A stretch of DNA of 64,000 nt from Roseburia intestinalis L1-82 (GTDB lineage: Bacteria; Bacillota; Clostridia; Lachnospirales; Lachnospiraceae). How positions within the stretch are numbered: position 1 is the stretch's first letter; each line of letters starts with the position of its first letter. Shown here in pieces: positions 1 through 10,419 of this stretch. The position numbers and the translations under genes were made by a program. The stretch spans positions 4,195,501 through 4,259,500 of the forward strand of contig NZ_LR027880.1 of the NCBI RefSeq assembly GCF_900537995.1. Direction: 5' to 3'. The notes under the pieces are model-generated. The model saw nothing but the letters and a program-made list of their open reading frames with translations, was not told the origin of the DNA and did no database searches.

Positions 1-483
1 GCGCATCCAGGATCCCGGATGTACCTCGTAGATCGTCATAGGTTTTGCATAGATATCTTTGGTCTTTGCACGCTCTTCCATCCATTTTTCATCGGTCCAC
101 TTAAAATGCTCTATATCCGTGACGGCAGATGCCGTTCCCGGACGAAGCTCTGCATAATTTGCATATGGATCCGCCTTATAGAGCCGTTTTCCATCTTTCG
201 TCTCTATCAGGTATTTATACAGTGCACCTTCCTCGATCCCCGGAATAAACAATTCGAATATTCCCATGGTATCCGGCTCTAACCTTGTCATTTCATCTGC
301 CGTTTCATCCCATCCGTTAAAAGAACCAATCACCCATATTCTTGCGGCATTCGGAGCCCACACATCAAAACATACTCCACGAATTCCATATTGATCCGTA
401 AAATGAGCCCCCAGTTTCCGGTAAATCTCGTAATGCGTCGCCTGTCCAAATAAATAGCGATCCAACTCTGAAAAATTAGCCAT
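1..483 (-). CDS. glgB: 1,4-alpha-glucan branching enzyme, N-terminal part (runs off window)
   Basis: Open frame from the left edge to an ATG at 483, giving 161 residues with no stop. It begins MANFSELDRYLFGQATH and carries FDVWAPNAARIWVIGSFNGWD, the N-terminal carbohydrate-binding (CBM48) fold of GlgB, then YKYLIETKDGKRLYKADPYA and the entry to the catalytic domain, MTIYEVHPGSW. The enzyme adds alpha-1,6 branches to glycogen in the cytoplasm. A purine-rich site (AAAGGGGTG) lies upstream of the start. The rest lies outside the window, so the catalytic residues cannot be checked. Confidence 0.93.
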   Translation of the reverse strand, partial: MANFSELDRYLFGQATHYEIYRKLGAHFTDQYGIRGVCFDVWAPNAARIWVIGSFNGWDETADEMTRLEPDTMGIFELFIPGIEEGALYKYLIETKDGKRLYKADPYANYAELRPGTASAVTDIEHFKWTDEKWMEERAKTKDIYAKPMTIYEVHPGSWMR

Positions 484-530
484 ACCCTTACACCCCTTTA
501 TTTTTATGTCATGATTATAGCCTGTATATT

Positions 531-3197
531 TTAGATTCCAAAATCTTTTTCGCGAAGAATCACATAATCTTCATCATCATATCTTCTGGACGTAATAATG
601 CTAAATGCTTTTCGTAAACCGCCCTTCTCAGATTTATGAATCGCATCGTCCACAATCTCTTTTACCTCTGTAAGCGTTGTTGCCTTGTCATATTTCTGAA
701 TATTGCTGATACTGTTGTAAAGTGCCAGAATACCCATCTCATCTATTGTATAGCCAAGTTCGTTTGCATACGCTTTCGCAAATGAAACAAGCTCATCACT
801 GGTAAATATCGGAATATTGATCTTCTCAGAGAAACGGGAAGCAAATCCTTCATCTCTGCCGAGTGCCTTCTCAATTCCACGGTGTGTATCTTCCATAATG
901 ACAAATAATCCGCTTGTATCACTTTTCAGAAGAAGTGCCAGCCGGACTGCCGTTTCTTTGGAAATATCTCCGGCTTTCTCTATGATCAGACAGCCCCCGG
1001 AAATTTTCTTTAACAGTGATGCTACATCCTTTTTATTCAGTGCGGAAGCTTCAATCTTTCCAACCTTTCCTTTTGGTTTTCCGGTTTCTTTCTGAAGTGC
1101 TTTCACCATAGCCGTTGCAAGGACTGTTTTGCCACTTCCGCTGCCACCCTGGATCACCATATTTCCGGTAGAAGCATCCTTTCCTGTTATCAGATGTCTT
1201 GCCGCACCTGTAAGTGCCTGACAAATCTGTTCTTCCATTCCCTTGATCGAAACAAAATAGGTAAATATCCCCCGAAGTTCTTCACCCAGTGATGTAACTG
1301 CCTCAAAACCGGTCTCATCCTCAGGCTCTGTGATCTCCGGAAGGACTCTTTCCACCCGGTCCTCTTTCTTAAGAACCTCTTTCGTTACCTCAACTGCCGT
1401 GTTGTCAGCCAGCTCTTTCTGTGTGATATCATCCGTTGCGCTTTCCGTATCGGTAATATGCTCTACCGCTTCGGCTAATGCCTGTTCCGTTACCACTTTG
1501 CCAAGATCGATCGTGTCTGCGGTAACTATATCAAAATCATCTGCTTCAGATGTTTTCTCTTCACTAATATCTGAAACTTCTTCTGCCGCCTTCTCCTCTG
1601 TACTGAGATCTACAGTTTCCTCATCCGTTTCTTCTGCGGAGAGATCTGCGATTTCCTCATCCGGCTGAGATCCCGGTATCTGCTCCTGTCCGGATATTTC
1701 CACATCTTCTGTCTCCTGCATCATCCCGGATACTTCTTCTGCAAGCTCCGCTGCATTCACTCCTGGCCCAGATATCTCTCCCATTGACGCTGCCGGCTCC
1801 GGTTCCATTGCGGACGCTGCTGTTCCGGCTGCCTCTGCCAGCTGTTTATCGATATCCGCCGTCTCTGTCGATATCCGGTCAATCTCTTCCTGTAAGATCT
1901 GATTCATGTTTGCAACCATAGCTGCTGCCCTGTCATTTTCTAACGGCTTGCCTTCTATGTACTGATCCTGCAGTATATCTTTTGGAGCAACACCTGCATC
2001 AAGCTTTGGAATAATGTCTGCAAGACGTCCCATAATTTCTTCTGCTTCCTGCAGCGCACGCGCCTTTGCAGATTCAAGTCTGCGCTGCTTTGCATCTTCT
2101 AATGCAACTTCTGCGGCATATTTCGTCTTTTCCCACTCAGCAAGCACTTCTTCAATGCTCATCTGACCTGTGATCTGGTGCTCTAATGCCGTTTTCTCCG
2201 GCATATACATCCCAATCTGTCCATCATGTTCTTCTGCAAGCAGCTCTTTGAAATTGATCTTTAACGAATCATCGATCTCGTGATCCGTCTCTATATGTTC
2301 CAGCGTATCTTCCTCTTCCTCAGATGGATCATATTCTTCTTTCGGAAGCTGCAGATATGGAATCTCCTCCACAAGCTTTTTGATGTTGTCCATACTGTCT
2401 GTAACAGTTTCTTTTTCCGTCGCCTGCATGATCTGCTGCATGCTCTTTTGCAGCTCTTCCTGCAGATTCTGTGTATTAAACCGTTCCGGTGAAAGCTTCA
2501 CATCCGGTATCTGTACGGTTTCATTCACGATCTCACCGGAGTCAAGCTCCTCCTCCGGTCTGACCTCAACAACACCTTCGCGTTTCTGACAAAATCTGCG
2601 ATACTTTTCTTCCTGCTGTTTATTTAACGGCTGATAGATCATCTTCAGTTCTAAGGCACGCTCTACATATGGACCGTCACCAAACCACAGTACCAGTTCA
2701 TCACATGCCTCCACACACTTATCTGCCATACCTGCTTTATGATACAGACATGCAAGTTCAAATGCCCATTCTTCGGTATATTCCTGCTCTTTTAACTCCT
2801 CTAAAATTCCGATCAGAGTTTCTATATTTGCACCCTGGGCTTTGCAGATCTCGTATTTCAACACATATTTCAAATTATCATGTGGTGCGATCTCCACAAA
2901 TTCCTGATAATAATCTTTCGCCTCATCAAAATTTTTCATTTTAATGGCAACTTTTGCCAGGCGATAAATGATCATTCTTCCAATTGGAGACCGGTCATAT
3001 GCCATAAGCAAAACCTCACGGCTGTCTTCTAAACGACCGGTATTCTCATAAATCTCTCCAACTTTTACAAGTGCATTTACATTTTTTATTTTATTCCAGT
3101 TAATCGTATCAGCTATCTCTGCTGCCTTTTCATAATTATGTTCGGCCGTCAGAGATTTCATCTGATCCAGCTTTAATTTATATTCATATTTATCCAA
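531..3197 (-). CDS. Large TPR protein with acidic linker and C-terminal P-loop ATPase domain
   Basis: 888 residues in three parts. Residues about 1-215 are helical tetratricopeptide-like repeats (for example NYEKAAEIADTI, NFDEAKDYYQEFVEIAP). Residues about 220-660 are very acidic and low in complexity, rich in Glu, Asp, Ala and Thr, and probably disordered or coiled. The C-terminal part has a Walker A motif GGSGSGKTVLAT near residue 685, a hydrophobic strand GGCLIIEKAGD that could be Walker B, and EDTHRGIEKALGR before a helical lid, as in AAA ATPases. No signal peptide is seen, so it is probably cytoplasmic. The function is not known to me. It may be a scaffold whose ATPase acts on partners bound by the TPR region. 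It sits between glgB and an AI-2E family permease on the same strand. Confidence 0.8.
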   Translation of the reverse strand: MDKYEYKLKLDQMKSLTAEHNYEKAAEIADTINWNKIKNVNALVKVGEIYENTGRLEDSREVLLMAYDRSPIGRMIIYRLAKVAIKMKNFDEAKDYYQEFVEIAPHDNLKYVLKYEICKAQGANIETLIGILEELKEQEYTEEWAFELACLYHKAGMADKCVEACDELVLWFGDGPYVERALELKMIYQPLNKQQEEKYRRFCQKREGVVEVRPEEELDSGEIVNETVQIPDVKLSPERFNTQNLQEELQKSMQQIMQATEKETVTDSMDNIKKLVEEIPYLQLPKEEYDPSEEEEDTLEHIETDHEIDDSLKINFKELLAEEHDGQIGMYMPEKTALEHQITGQMSIEEVLAEWEKTKYAAEVALEDAKQRRLESAKARALQEAEEIMGRLADIIPKLDAGVAPKDILQDQYIEGKPLENDRAAAMVANMNQILQEEIDRISTETADIDKQLAEAAGTAASAMEPEPAASMGEISGPGVNAAELAEEVSGMMQETEDVEISGQEQIPGSQPDEEIADLSAEETDEETVDLSTEEKAAEEVSDISEEKTSEADDFDIVTADTIDLGKVVTEQALAEAVEHITDTESATDDITQKELADNTAVEVTKEVLKKEDRVERVLPEITEPEDETGFEAVTSLGEELRGIFTYFVSIKGMEEQICQALTGAARHLITGKDASTGNMVIQGGSGSGKTVLATAMVKALQKETGKPKGKVGKIEASALNKKDVASLLKKISGGCLIIEKAGDISKETAVRLALLLKSDTSGLFVIMEDTHRGIEKALGRDEGFASRFSEKINIPIFTSDELVSFAKAYANELGYTIDEMGILALYNSISNIQKYDKATTLTEVKEIVDDAIHKSEKGGLRKAFSIITSRRYDDEDYVILREKDFGI

Positions 3198-3310
3198 ATT
3201 ATGCCACCTCAGAACGCGCTATTCTTTTGCTGCTTCTTTTGTTCTTAGTTTATCATACGCACATATAGATGTCAAAATTTAATCTTAGAAAAAAAAGCCA
3301 TGATACAGGC

Positions 3311-3346
3311 AAAAAAAGAGGGTTTGCAGTCTGCCATACCCTCTTT
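3311..3346 (-). terminator. Rho-independent terminator after the AI-2E family gene
   Basis: Inverted repeat AAAGAGGGT / ACCCTCTTT with a 14-base loop. On the minus strand it is followed by a run of seven T. It lies about 70 bases past the stop of the permease gene. Confidence 0.75.
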
Positions 3347-3418
3347 TCTGTCATTGATCTTATTCTTCTTTTTTACTCTCTTCTATGGATTCCTCGATAT
3401 GTTTTCCATGATGTTTTT

Positions 3419-4747
3419 TCAACTCTTTTTTGACGGATTTTTATCATAAACAGGCTGATTACTCTCCTTGTCAACTTTAGTCAGATATACATATGCCAGT
3501 GTATCTGTTGTAAGTCCACGCTTCTTTAAGAAATAAGATACCGTTTTCTGTGCAACATAATAAATCACTGCCATTAACGGCACACCGAGCAGCATTCCCG
3601 GGAATCCCCATAATCCGCCAAATACCAGAATTGCAAATACAACCCAGAATGCCGATAATCCGGTAGAGCTTCCAAGGATCTTCGGTCCAATGATATTTCC
3701 GTCGATCTGCTGTAACACAACGATAAAGATCAGGAAATATAATCCCTGTATCGGATTCTGAAGCACGATAATGATAAAGGACGGCACCGCGCCGATAAAC
3801 GGCCCGAAAAACGGTATAACGTTCGTGACACCGATGATCACGGCGACTAACACCGTATCCGGCATCTTCATGATTGCAAGCACGATATAGGCGAGCACAC
3901 CAATGATCGCCGAATCTAATATTTTACCACTGATAAATCCACTGAAAATCTCATTGCTCTTACGGACAGTATCAACGATAACATTTGCCCGCACCGGTTT
4001 AAACATCGCGTATACGATCTTTTTCGCCTGTCCTGCAAAATGTTCCTGGTCTGCCATCACATAGACTGAAATGATCAGACCGACGATCACATTTAAAACG
4101 AATTTGACACCATAGATCACACCGCTTGTGATCGATGTAAGATAAGTCTGTACCTTTGAAAAAATATCATCTTCAAAAAAGGTCTCAACCGTATCCGTTA
4201 TTTTGTCCACGCCCTGCTGTATCATGGACGCAAGTTCCGTATCACCGTTTGTCACCTCGTCTACCCATTTCGTCAGATCCTTTGCTTCCTGTGGAAACGA
4301 TGTGATCATGCTCTGGATACTCGCAGAGATAGATGGAACGATCGCCGCCACTAAAAGCACACAGATTCCCACTAAAAATACCAGTGATCCGGTAATTGCT
4401 ATTCCCCGTGATGTCTTTTTCGCTTTGCGTTTGCTTTTCATCCGCGGCTCTAAAAACTTAAGCAGGTGTCCCTCTAAAAATTTCATGATTGGATTTAACA
4501 GATATGCGATCACTACACCGATAATGATCGGCTGTAAGATCAAAGACAGCTTCTTCCAGAAGTCTGTGAATCCATTGTAACGGTAGATCATAAAGAAAAA
4601 CAGTATGCAGCAGCAGAAAGTCACAAATACGACCAGTGCGATGATGACATACTGTGGTTTTAATTCCCATTCTGTTTCCTGGGATGTTTTTTTTATCTTT
4701 TCCTGTTCGTCCAAATTGCCATCCTCCGTCTTATCTAATATTTTCAT
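3419..4747 (-). CDS. AI-2E family (UPF0118/PerM-like) membrane transporter
   Basis: 442 residues from the ATG at 4747, chosen because GAAGG sits five bases before it; an upstream in-frame ATG at 4774 has no ribosome site. The protein has about eight hydrophobic segments, starting with YVIIALVVFVTFCCCILFFF. Between the second and third there is a large soluble loop rich in charged residues, then the conserved C-terminal part GVTNVIPFFGPFIGAVP, where PFFGPFIG is typical of the family. The C-terminal tail is charged. Members of this family have been tied to autoinducer-2, Na+/H+ exchange or solute export. The substrate cannot be read from the sequence. Probably a single-gene transcript ending in the hairpin at 3311-3346. 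Confidence 0.85.
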   Translation of the reverse strand: MKILDKTEDGNLDEQEKIKKTSQETEWELKPQYVIIALVVFVTFCCCILFFFMIYRYNGFTDFWKKLSLILQPIIIGVVIAYLLNPIMKFLEGHLLKFLEPRMKSKRKAKKTSRGIAITGSLVFLVGICVLLVAAIVPSISASIQSMITSFPQEAKDLTKWVDEVTNGDTELASMIQQGVDKITDTVETFFEDDIFSKVQTYLTSITSGVIYGVKFVLNVIVGLIISVYVMADQEHFAGQAKKIVYAMFKPVRANVIVDTVRKSNEIFSGFISGKILDSAIIGVLAYIVLAIMKMPDTVLVAVIIGVTNVIPFFGPFIGAVPSFIIIVLQNPIQGLYFLIFIVVLQQIDGNIIGPKILGSSTGLSAFWVVFAILVFGGLWGFPGMLLGVPLMAVIYYVAQKTVSYFLKKRGLTTDTLAYVYLTKVDKESNQPVYDKNPSKKS

Positions 4748-4814
4748 TATAACCTTCGCAGACAGGCAACGCAATCAGATTTTGCTGAAATTTTTGTTAA
4801 TTACTGGATTTTGC

Positions 4815-4849
4815 AAAAAGGGACACCGGTGCTCATGCGCCGATGCCCC
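4815..4849 (-). terminator. Terminator after the hydratase gene
   Basis: Imperfect GC-rich inverted repeat (minus strand GGGGCATCGGCGC / GCACCGGTGTCCC arms) followed by TTTTT on the minus strand, just after the stop at 4869. Confidence 0.7.
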
Positions 4850-4868
4850 AAAATATCAGTCTGCGGTT

Positions 4869-7172
4869 TTACCCTCTGTAATAATTGATCAGACAGCCCT
4901 TTAAGATGATCTCTCTCTCATCATCAGTCATCGCACCAAGTCCAAGTTTAAACTCTTCTGCCTTTCCATCTTTGATCACATACGCTGTAATCTCGAACTG
5001 TTTGTCCTCGACTGCTTTACGGATATTCGGGATGTATAAGTAGTCAAGATTCTTGAACGGCAGTTCGCCCTCCGGGATGATGAACGGAAGCATACCCCAG
5101 TTGATGAGGTTCGAGCGGTAACGCTTGGTTGCATACTCATTTGCAATGTTTGCCCAGCCTCCAAGTACTTTCTGGCAGGAAGCAGCCTGCTCACGTGCAG
5201 AACCATCGCCCGGTTTTACTGCAAAGATCGTACTTCCAAAACCGATCTCACCATTGGAATGGTTATCCTCAAATTTTGTTTCCGGGAATACTTTATCGAT
5301 GACATCCATAACCGGTTTTAACTCTTCTACTGCCTCTAAAGGACAGTTTCCGGCTTCTAACGCTTTCTGCGCTTTCTGGATCTCTTTTGCCCGGCCCACG
5401 TACTGCGGATCTTTTCTGGAAAGTGCAAACTCTGCAAGTCCAAGCGGGTTGGAACGGAAGGAGGATGTCTCTCCGGACGGGATCAGCTCGTCTGTGGTCG
5501 TGACCGGATCGTGGATCTCGGATACCACTTTTAATACCATATTTTCCGGCAATGCACTCATTGCCGGCCAGTCTTTGATGTTTGGTCCAAACTGGATTTC
5601 AACGGAAGGATCTGCTACACCCTTGCTGTCAAAGACACGGTTTGCGTAAATATTTTTATCGAAGAAGTACTTCGGTTTGCTAAAGTTCACATCCACATCG
5701 GTTGCGGCTGTCAAAAATCCCTTGTTTGCGGCTGTTGCTGCGATCGAACGTGCATCCATCAGCGCAACGGAGGCAACCTGTCCCTTCTGTACCTTGGAGC
5801 CTTCACGGTTCGGGAAGTTTCTGGTGGAGTGGCGGATGGAAAATGCGTTGTTTGCCGGTGTATCGCCAGCGCCAAAGCACGGTCCGCAGAATGCCGTCTT
5901 AACGATCGCACCTGTCTCCATCAGGGATGCAACTGCACCATTCTTTACTAACTCCATATAGATCGGCGTACTTGCCGGATATACGCTTAACGTAAACTCA
6001 TCCGGTCCGATGCTCGCACCCTTTAAGATGTCTGCTGCATCACAGATATTCTCAAATCCACCGCCTGCGCAGCCTGCGATGATACCCTGATCTACATAGA
6101 GTTTTCCATCTCTTACTTTGCTCTTTAAGTCCAGTTTGACCGCACCGTCAAAACTTACCTCTGCACGTTTCTCACAGTCATCTAAGATGTCCATCAGGTT
6201 TGCGTTTAACTCTTCGATCGTGTAAGTGTTGCTCGGATGGAATGGCATTGCGATCATCGGTTTGATCTTTGAAAGGTCAATCTCGATCATTCCGTCATAA
6301 TATGCCACGCTGCCCGGATTCAACTCTTTGTAATCCTGTGGTCTGCCGTGGATCGCATAAAACTCTTTTACTTTGTCATCTGTTTTCCAGATGGAGGAAA
6401 GGCAGGTCGTCTCTGTCGTCATAACGTCCACACCGATTCGGAAATCAACGCTTAAGTTTGCAACGCCCGGTCCGACGAACTCCATGACTTTATTCTTTAC
6501 ATAACCTTTATCAAATACTTCCCCGATAATGGCAAGTGCAATATCCTGCGGTCCGACACCGTTCATCGGTGTGCCTGTCAGATAAACGCCGATCACACCC
6601 GGCATATCGATATCATAAGTCTTGTTTAAAAGCTGTTTTACAAGCTCCGGTCCACCCTCGCCGACTGCCATGGTACCAAGTGCGCCATAACGTGTGTGGG
6701 AATCAGAACCAAGGATCATCGCTCCGCCTGCCGCAAGCATCTCGCGTGCAAACTGATGGATGACTGCCTGATGAGGCGGTACATAAACCCCGCCGTATTT
6801 CTTTGCACAGGTTAAACCAAACATGTGGTCATCCTCGTTGATCGTACCTCCGACTGCACAGAGGCTGTTGTGACAGTTCGTCAGCACATATGGGATCGGG
6901 AACTTCTCTAATCCTGATGCTCTTGCTGTCTGGATGATTCCGACGAATGTGATATCGTGGGATGTCAGCTTGTCAAACTTGATCTGAAGTTTGTCCATAT
7001 TGCCGGATGTATTATGATTTTTTAAGATACCGTAAGCAATCGTATTTTCTGCCGCCTGCTCTTTGGTCACTGCTGCCCCGGTCTTTTTTACGACCTCTTC
7101 GATGGCATTTGCACCGTCCGGTACCAGTTCATTTCCATTTACGAGATATACACCGCTATCGTATAATTTCAT
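4869..7172 (-). CDS. Aconitase-superfamily hydratase (YbhJ-like, putative aconitate hydratase)
   Basis: 767 residues from the ATG at 7172, which has a perfect GGAGG six bases upstream; earlier in-frame starts lack this. Family motifs are clear: [19 protein letters not shown] (residues about 156-174), a first cluster cysteine in [12 protein letters not shown] near 366, and [16 protein letters not shown] near 428-431, giving the three Cys that bind [4Fe-4S] in aconitases with near-canonical spacing. The [12 protein letters not shown] segment matches the substrate-binding loop. The C-terminal swivel domain follows on the same chain. The enzyme should interconvert citrate-type hydroxy acids, but this subgroup is often labelled only hydratase and the exact substrate is inference. 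No other TCA gene is adjacent. Confidence 0.85.
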   Translation of the reverse strand: MKLYDSGVYLVNGNELVPDGANAIEEVVKKTGAAVTKEQAAENTIAYGILKNHNTSGNMDKLQIKFDKLTSHDITFVGIIQTARASGLEKFPIPYVLTNCHNSLCAVGGTINEDDHMFGLTCAKKYGGVYVPPHQAVIHQFAREMLAAGGAMILGSDSHTRYGALGTMAVGEGGPELVKQLLNKTYDIDMPGVIGVYLTGTPMNGVGPQDIALAIIGEVFDKGYVKNKVMEFVGPGVANLSVDFRIGVDVMTTETTCLSSIWKTDDKVKEFYAIHGRPQDYKELNPGSVAYYDGMIEIDLSKIKPMIAMPFHPSNTYTIEELNANLMDILDDCEKRAEVSFDGAVKLDLKSKVRDGKLYVDQGIIAGCAGGGFENICDAADILKGASIGPDEFTLSVYPASTPIYMELVKNGAVASLMETGAIVKTAFCGPCFGAGDTPANNAFSIRHSTRNFPNREGSKVQKGQVASVALMDARSIAATAANKGFLTAATDVDVNFSKPKYFFDKNIYANRVFDSKGVADPSVEIQFGPNIKDWPAMSALPENMVLKVVSEIHDPVTTTDELIPSGETSSFRSNPLGLAEFALSRKDPQYVGRAKEIQKAQKALEAGNCPLEAVEELKPVMDVIDKVFPETKFEDNHSNGEIGFGSTIFAVKPGDGSAREQAASCQKVLGGWANIANEYATKRYRSNLINWGMLPFIIPEGELPFKNLDYLYIPNIRKAVEDKQFEITAYVIKDGKAEEFKLGLGAMTDDEREIILKGCLINYYRG

Positions 7173-7325
7173 GGTTTCCTCCATTCTTTTGCCCATTTTC
7201 TATTAGATCCATTGTTTAAAATTATATAGACAGCATCAGCAAAAATCAAGTACTTTTACACGTTAAACCGAAAGCATTTGAAAGCGCATGCCCTATCTGC
7301 TGAAAACAGCCGTAAATTTACTCTC

Positions 7326-9347
7326 TTATTCATCCGTATCTATTGTTTCCCTGTACATCGGGAATGTGATCGAAGCCTTAAACAGATCTCCGTCCACCCC
7401 GATGAAAAAGATGCCGCCCATAAGCTGTGTCAGACTCTTTGCAATGGAAAGCCCCAGTCCGCTTCCCTCGGTCGTTCTTGAGGCATCCCCACGGATAAAA
7501 CGCTCTGTCAGATCTCCCGCATTACTGTTTTCCAACGCAAGGGAACGCTCCGAAACATTTTTGATGGAAAATGTCACTTTTTCCTCCAGTACATGCACAT
7601 CCACATAAACTCTTGTTTTTTCCAGCGCATATTTTGCAACATTATTATAAAGGTTTTCGATGACACGGTAGAGCTGTCTGCCGTCCGCAAGGATCATCAC
7701 TTCCGTTTTCGGGAGTTTGGTGACGATTGTAAGCTCTTTCGCCTCAAATTTTTCATTAAACTCGCCTGCCGTCTGATAGATCAGCTCCACTAAGTCAATC
7801 TTTTGCATATCCAGTTTGACATTTCCGGATGTAATACGCGATGTCTCAACCAGATCCTCCGTCAGCTGCTTTAACCGCTGTGACTTGGCATCCAGGATTC
7901 GGATATAACCATTCACCCGTTCATTATCAATATGTTCCAGTTTGATCAGATTGACATAATTAATGATCGAGGTCAGCGGTGTTTTGATGTCATGTGAAAC
8001 ATTCGTGATCAGGTCTGCCTTCATGCGCTCATTTTTCGTACTGTCATCCACCGCATGCAAAAGACCGCTGCCAATATTATTGATCGCTTCGGCAAGTTTT
8101 TTATCCTCACCATGCAGTCCTTCTGTGTCGATCTTGTTGCTTAGCACACCTTCCGTAATTTTTTCCACGCCTTCATATACCTGATAATGTTCCACTGCCG
8201 AACGCAGCAGGAGATATGCCTCCATGCCGCTGAAGATTAAAAGCAGTACCAGACAGATTACCCGGTGGTAATAAAAAGCTCCCATCGCAAGCACGAAACA
8301 GACGATCATGTGGACTGCAAAGACAACCAGCACGCTCACCGTCACCGTCCGTTTTTCAAAAAACTTGTCCATCCCTTTTACAAACCAGCAGACAAGGCTG
8401 TTTTCCCACATCACTTCCGCCTTCATCCGGCGCACCATGCTCAGATAAAAAATGAGAAACAGTACATCAATCAATAGACTGACCGTTCCCGATGCGACCA
8501 ACAGTCCCGACACGTTCCACGTTTTATTATTTACATGGGACAAAAGCATGATGAGCTCACTGGTTGCTGCAATAAATACGGCGGTCACGATCTCTGTTTT
8601 TATCCGGTCCACAAAATTAAGATGAACTCCTTCTTCCCCATCTCTGTGTCCGGTTGCAAGTGTCAGATATACAAGACTTAATACCCATCCCATCAGACTG
8701 ACCAGCGCAGCAACAATACTGACTTTGATCCACGGATGCAGTCTTACATACTCCATCTCGGCATCATACAGATCGTCTTTTGCCGTCAGATCCGTATCCA
8801 CTCCGATCACAAGCACCACATTTTCCAGTGGCAGATACATCTGGTTATTATAACTGTCAAAAAAGTAATTCTCCATGCCGCGGATATCCGTTCCAAATTC
8901 CTTTTTCTCCATATCATAGATCAGATAATCCCCCATGGTCTTTGCCTCCATGAGAACAGTCTGTGTATCAAACTCCTGGCCTTCCACCGAATCCGGCTGA
9001 TTGGTATACCACACCCCATTCTGTTTATACCAGTAACAGAAATTGGTGTCTTCACGCTTAAACTCATTTGTATACTGCAGATAACGCTTATCGTCCTCCG
9101 CACTCCGCTTATTGCCTTTTTGTAACAGATGCAGATAATCGGTCAGTTCACTGCATTTCTGCTCCATGCATTTGGTATAGTAGCCCGAATTAAAAAAATC
9201 ATCTGTACCGATATCCGTTACCTGCAGAATATTTTTGCTGATCAGTGATGCCAAAAGATAGACAGCGATGGTAAGTATTACCGTAAAAAACAGGTGCAGG
9301 ATCATCCCTGCCAGCTTACTGCCGTATGTGTATGATTTCTTTTCCAT
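7326..9347 (-). CDS. Membrane sensor histidine kinase
   Basis: 673 residues. An N-terminal membrane segment (about 13-35) is followed by a presumed extracellular sensing region of about 170 residues and then several further hydrophobic segments between about 205 and 385, more than a simple two-TM kinase. The kinase core is standard: H-box NVSHDIKTPLTSIINYV near residue 450 with the phospho-accepting His, N-box NLYNNVAKYA, and G-box GSGLGLSIAKSLTQLMGG near 630. It ends within 25 residues of the G-box, as usual. It lies 64 bases behind the response regulator gene on the same strand, so the two should form one two-component system. The signal is unknown; the divergent wall gene suggests cell-envelope stress. 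Confidence 0.93.
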   Translation of the reverse strand: MEKKSYTYGSKLAGMILHLFFTVILTIAVYLLASLISKNILQVTDIGTDDFFNSGYYTKCMEQKCSELTDYLHLLQKGNKRSAEDDKRYLQYTNEFKREDTNFCYWYKQNGVWYTNQPDSVEGQEFDTQTVLMEAKTMGDYLIYDMEKKEFGTDIRGMENYFFDSYNNQMYLPLENVVLVIGVDTDLTAKDDLYDAEMEYVRLHPWIKVSIVAALVSLMGWVLSLVYLTLATGHRDGEEGVHLNFVDRIKTEIVTAVFIAATSELIMLLSHVNNKTWNVSGLLVASGTVSLLIDVLFLIFYLSMVRRMKAEVMWENSLVCWFVKGMDKFFEKRTVTVSVLVVFAVHMIVCFVLAMGAFYYHRVICLVLLLIFSGMEAYLLLRSAVEHYQVYEGVEKITEGVLSNKIDTEGLHGEDKKLAEAINNIGSGLLHAVDDSTKNERMKADLITNVSHDIKTPLTSIINYVNLIKLEHIDNERVNGYIRILDAKSQRLKQLTEDLVETSRITSGNVKLDMQKIDLVELIYQTAGEFNEKFEAKELTIVTKLPKTEVMILADGRQLYRVIENLYNNVAKYALEKTRVYVDVHVLEEKVTFSIKNVSERSLALENSNAGDLTERFIRGDASRTTEGSGLGLSIAKSLTQLMGGIFFIGVDGDLFKASITFPMYRETIDTDE

Positions 9348-9411
9348 ATGAAGTCTCCATCCCCGTGCCGGACATTATCCTGTATGCCGGCGTACGGAAT
9401 CCCTCCCAGAA

Positions 9412-10104
9412 TCAGTTCTTGTCGATCTTGTATCCAACGCCCCACACAACCTTTAAATAGCGCGGCTCCTTCGGATTGATCTCGATTTTTTCACGGATGT
9501 GGCGGATATGTACTGCCACCGTATTGTCCGCTCCGATCGCATCCTCATTCCAGATGCTCTCATAGATCTGATTAATGGAAAATACCTTTCCCTGATTTTT
9601 GACCAGTAATAAAAGTATGTTGTACTCGATCGGTGTCAGCTTTACCACTTCTCCATCCACGGTCACTTCTTTTAAATCATCATTGATCGACAATCCACCG
9701 ACTGTATACACCGATGCGCTGCTCTCTGCCGCATTTCCAAGCTGGGTATAACGCCTTAACTGTGATTTGACCCTCGCTACCAGTTCAAGCGGATTAAACG
9801 GTTTCTCCACATAGTCATCTGCCCCGATGTTAAGTCCTAAAATTTTATCCGCATCCTCCGTCTTTGCAGACAAAATAATGATCGGAATGCTGCTCTCCTC
9901 ACGGATTTTTAAGGTCGCACGGATTCCGTCCAGACGCGGCATCATCACATCCATGATCAGAAGATGAACCTCATTTTCTTTTAAGATCTCCAGTGCTTCT
10001 TCGCCGTCATATGCCTTTAAAATATGATACCCTTCCTGCTGTAAATATATTTCGATCGCTTCCACGATTTCCTTATCATCATCACACACTAAAATTGTCT
10101 GCAT
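9412..10104 (-). CDS. OmpR/PhoB-type response regulator
   Basis: 230 residues from the ATG at 10104, preceded by GGAGGAACTT. The receiver domain begins MQTILVCDDDKEIVEAIEIY (acidic pocket CDDD), has the phospho-accepting Asp in LLIMDVMMPRLDG near residue 52, the switch Ser in IIILSAKTED, and Lys in DDYVEKPFNPLEL. A winged-helix output domain follows, with DNTVAVHIRHIREKIEINP and LKVVWGVGYKI. It is the partner of the kinase at 7326-9347. Repeats in the divergent promoter region (10245-10288) are good candidates for its binding sites. Confidence 0.95.
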   Translation of the reverse strand: MQTILVCDDDKEIVEAIEIYLQQEGYHILKAYDGEEALEILKENEVHLLIMDVMMPRLDGIRATLKIREESSIPIIILSAKTEDADKILGLNIGADDYVEKPFNPLELVARVKSQLRRYTQLGNAAESSASVYTVGGLSINDDLKEVTVDGEVVKLTPIEYNILLLLVKNQGKVFSINQIYESIWNEDAIGADNTVAVHIRHIREKIEINPKEPRYLKVVWGVGYKIDKN

Positions 10105-10244
10105 AAGTTCCTCCATTCTTTTTGTGTCTTACTTCAAGTATTACACCAGATCTTACATTTATTTTAACAGGAAAGTTTAAATTGTTATAGAGCGGATTTC
10201 TTAATATTCCTTTAAATTCCCACTGCATATACAACATTTCCCAC

Positions 10245-10288
10245 ATTTCTTAATTTAATTTAAGAAATTGGCCTTAAATTTAAGAAAT
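10245..10288. promoter_or_regulatory. Candidate response-regulator binding repeats
   Basis: An inverted pair ATTTCTTAA (10245-10253) / TTAAGAAAT (10260-10268), then a second direct copy TTAAGAAAT at 10280-10288, exactly 20 bases further. The array lies in the 315-base divergent gap between the regulator (starts 10104, minus) and the LCP gene (starts 10420, plus). It ends six bases before the -35 box of the plus-strand promoter, the usual place for an OmpR-class activator. Which protein binds is inference. Confidence 0.5.
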
Positions 10289-10294
10289 ACTTTA

Positions 10295-10323
10295 TTGCAT
10301 CCTATTCATCCCCGCCTTATGAT
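10295..10323 (+). promoter_or_regulatory. Sigma-A-type promoter for the LCP gene
   Basis: TTGCAT (10295-10300), a 17-base spacer, then TATGAT (10318-10323). It lies about 100 bases before the ATG at 10420. Confidence 0.5.
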
Positions 10324-10419
10324 ATCTTTCGTACCCGTACTGGTACACACAGGAATTCCGTAGATTTTCCACAGTTTTCCCGTAAATAAAATAAGTTTTA
10401 CACAAAACGGAGGATTCTT

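Noticed and set aside
4747..4774. Longer start of the AI-2E family gene at 4774
   Set aside because: No ribosome site before it; the ATG at 4747 has GAAGG at good spacing.
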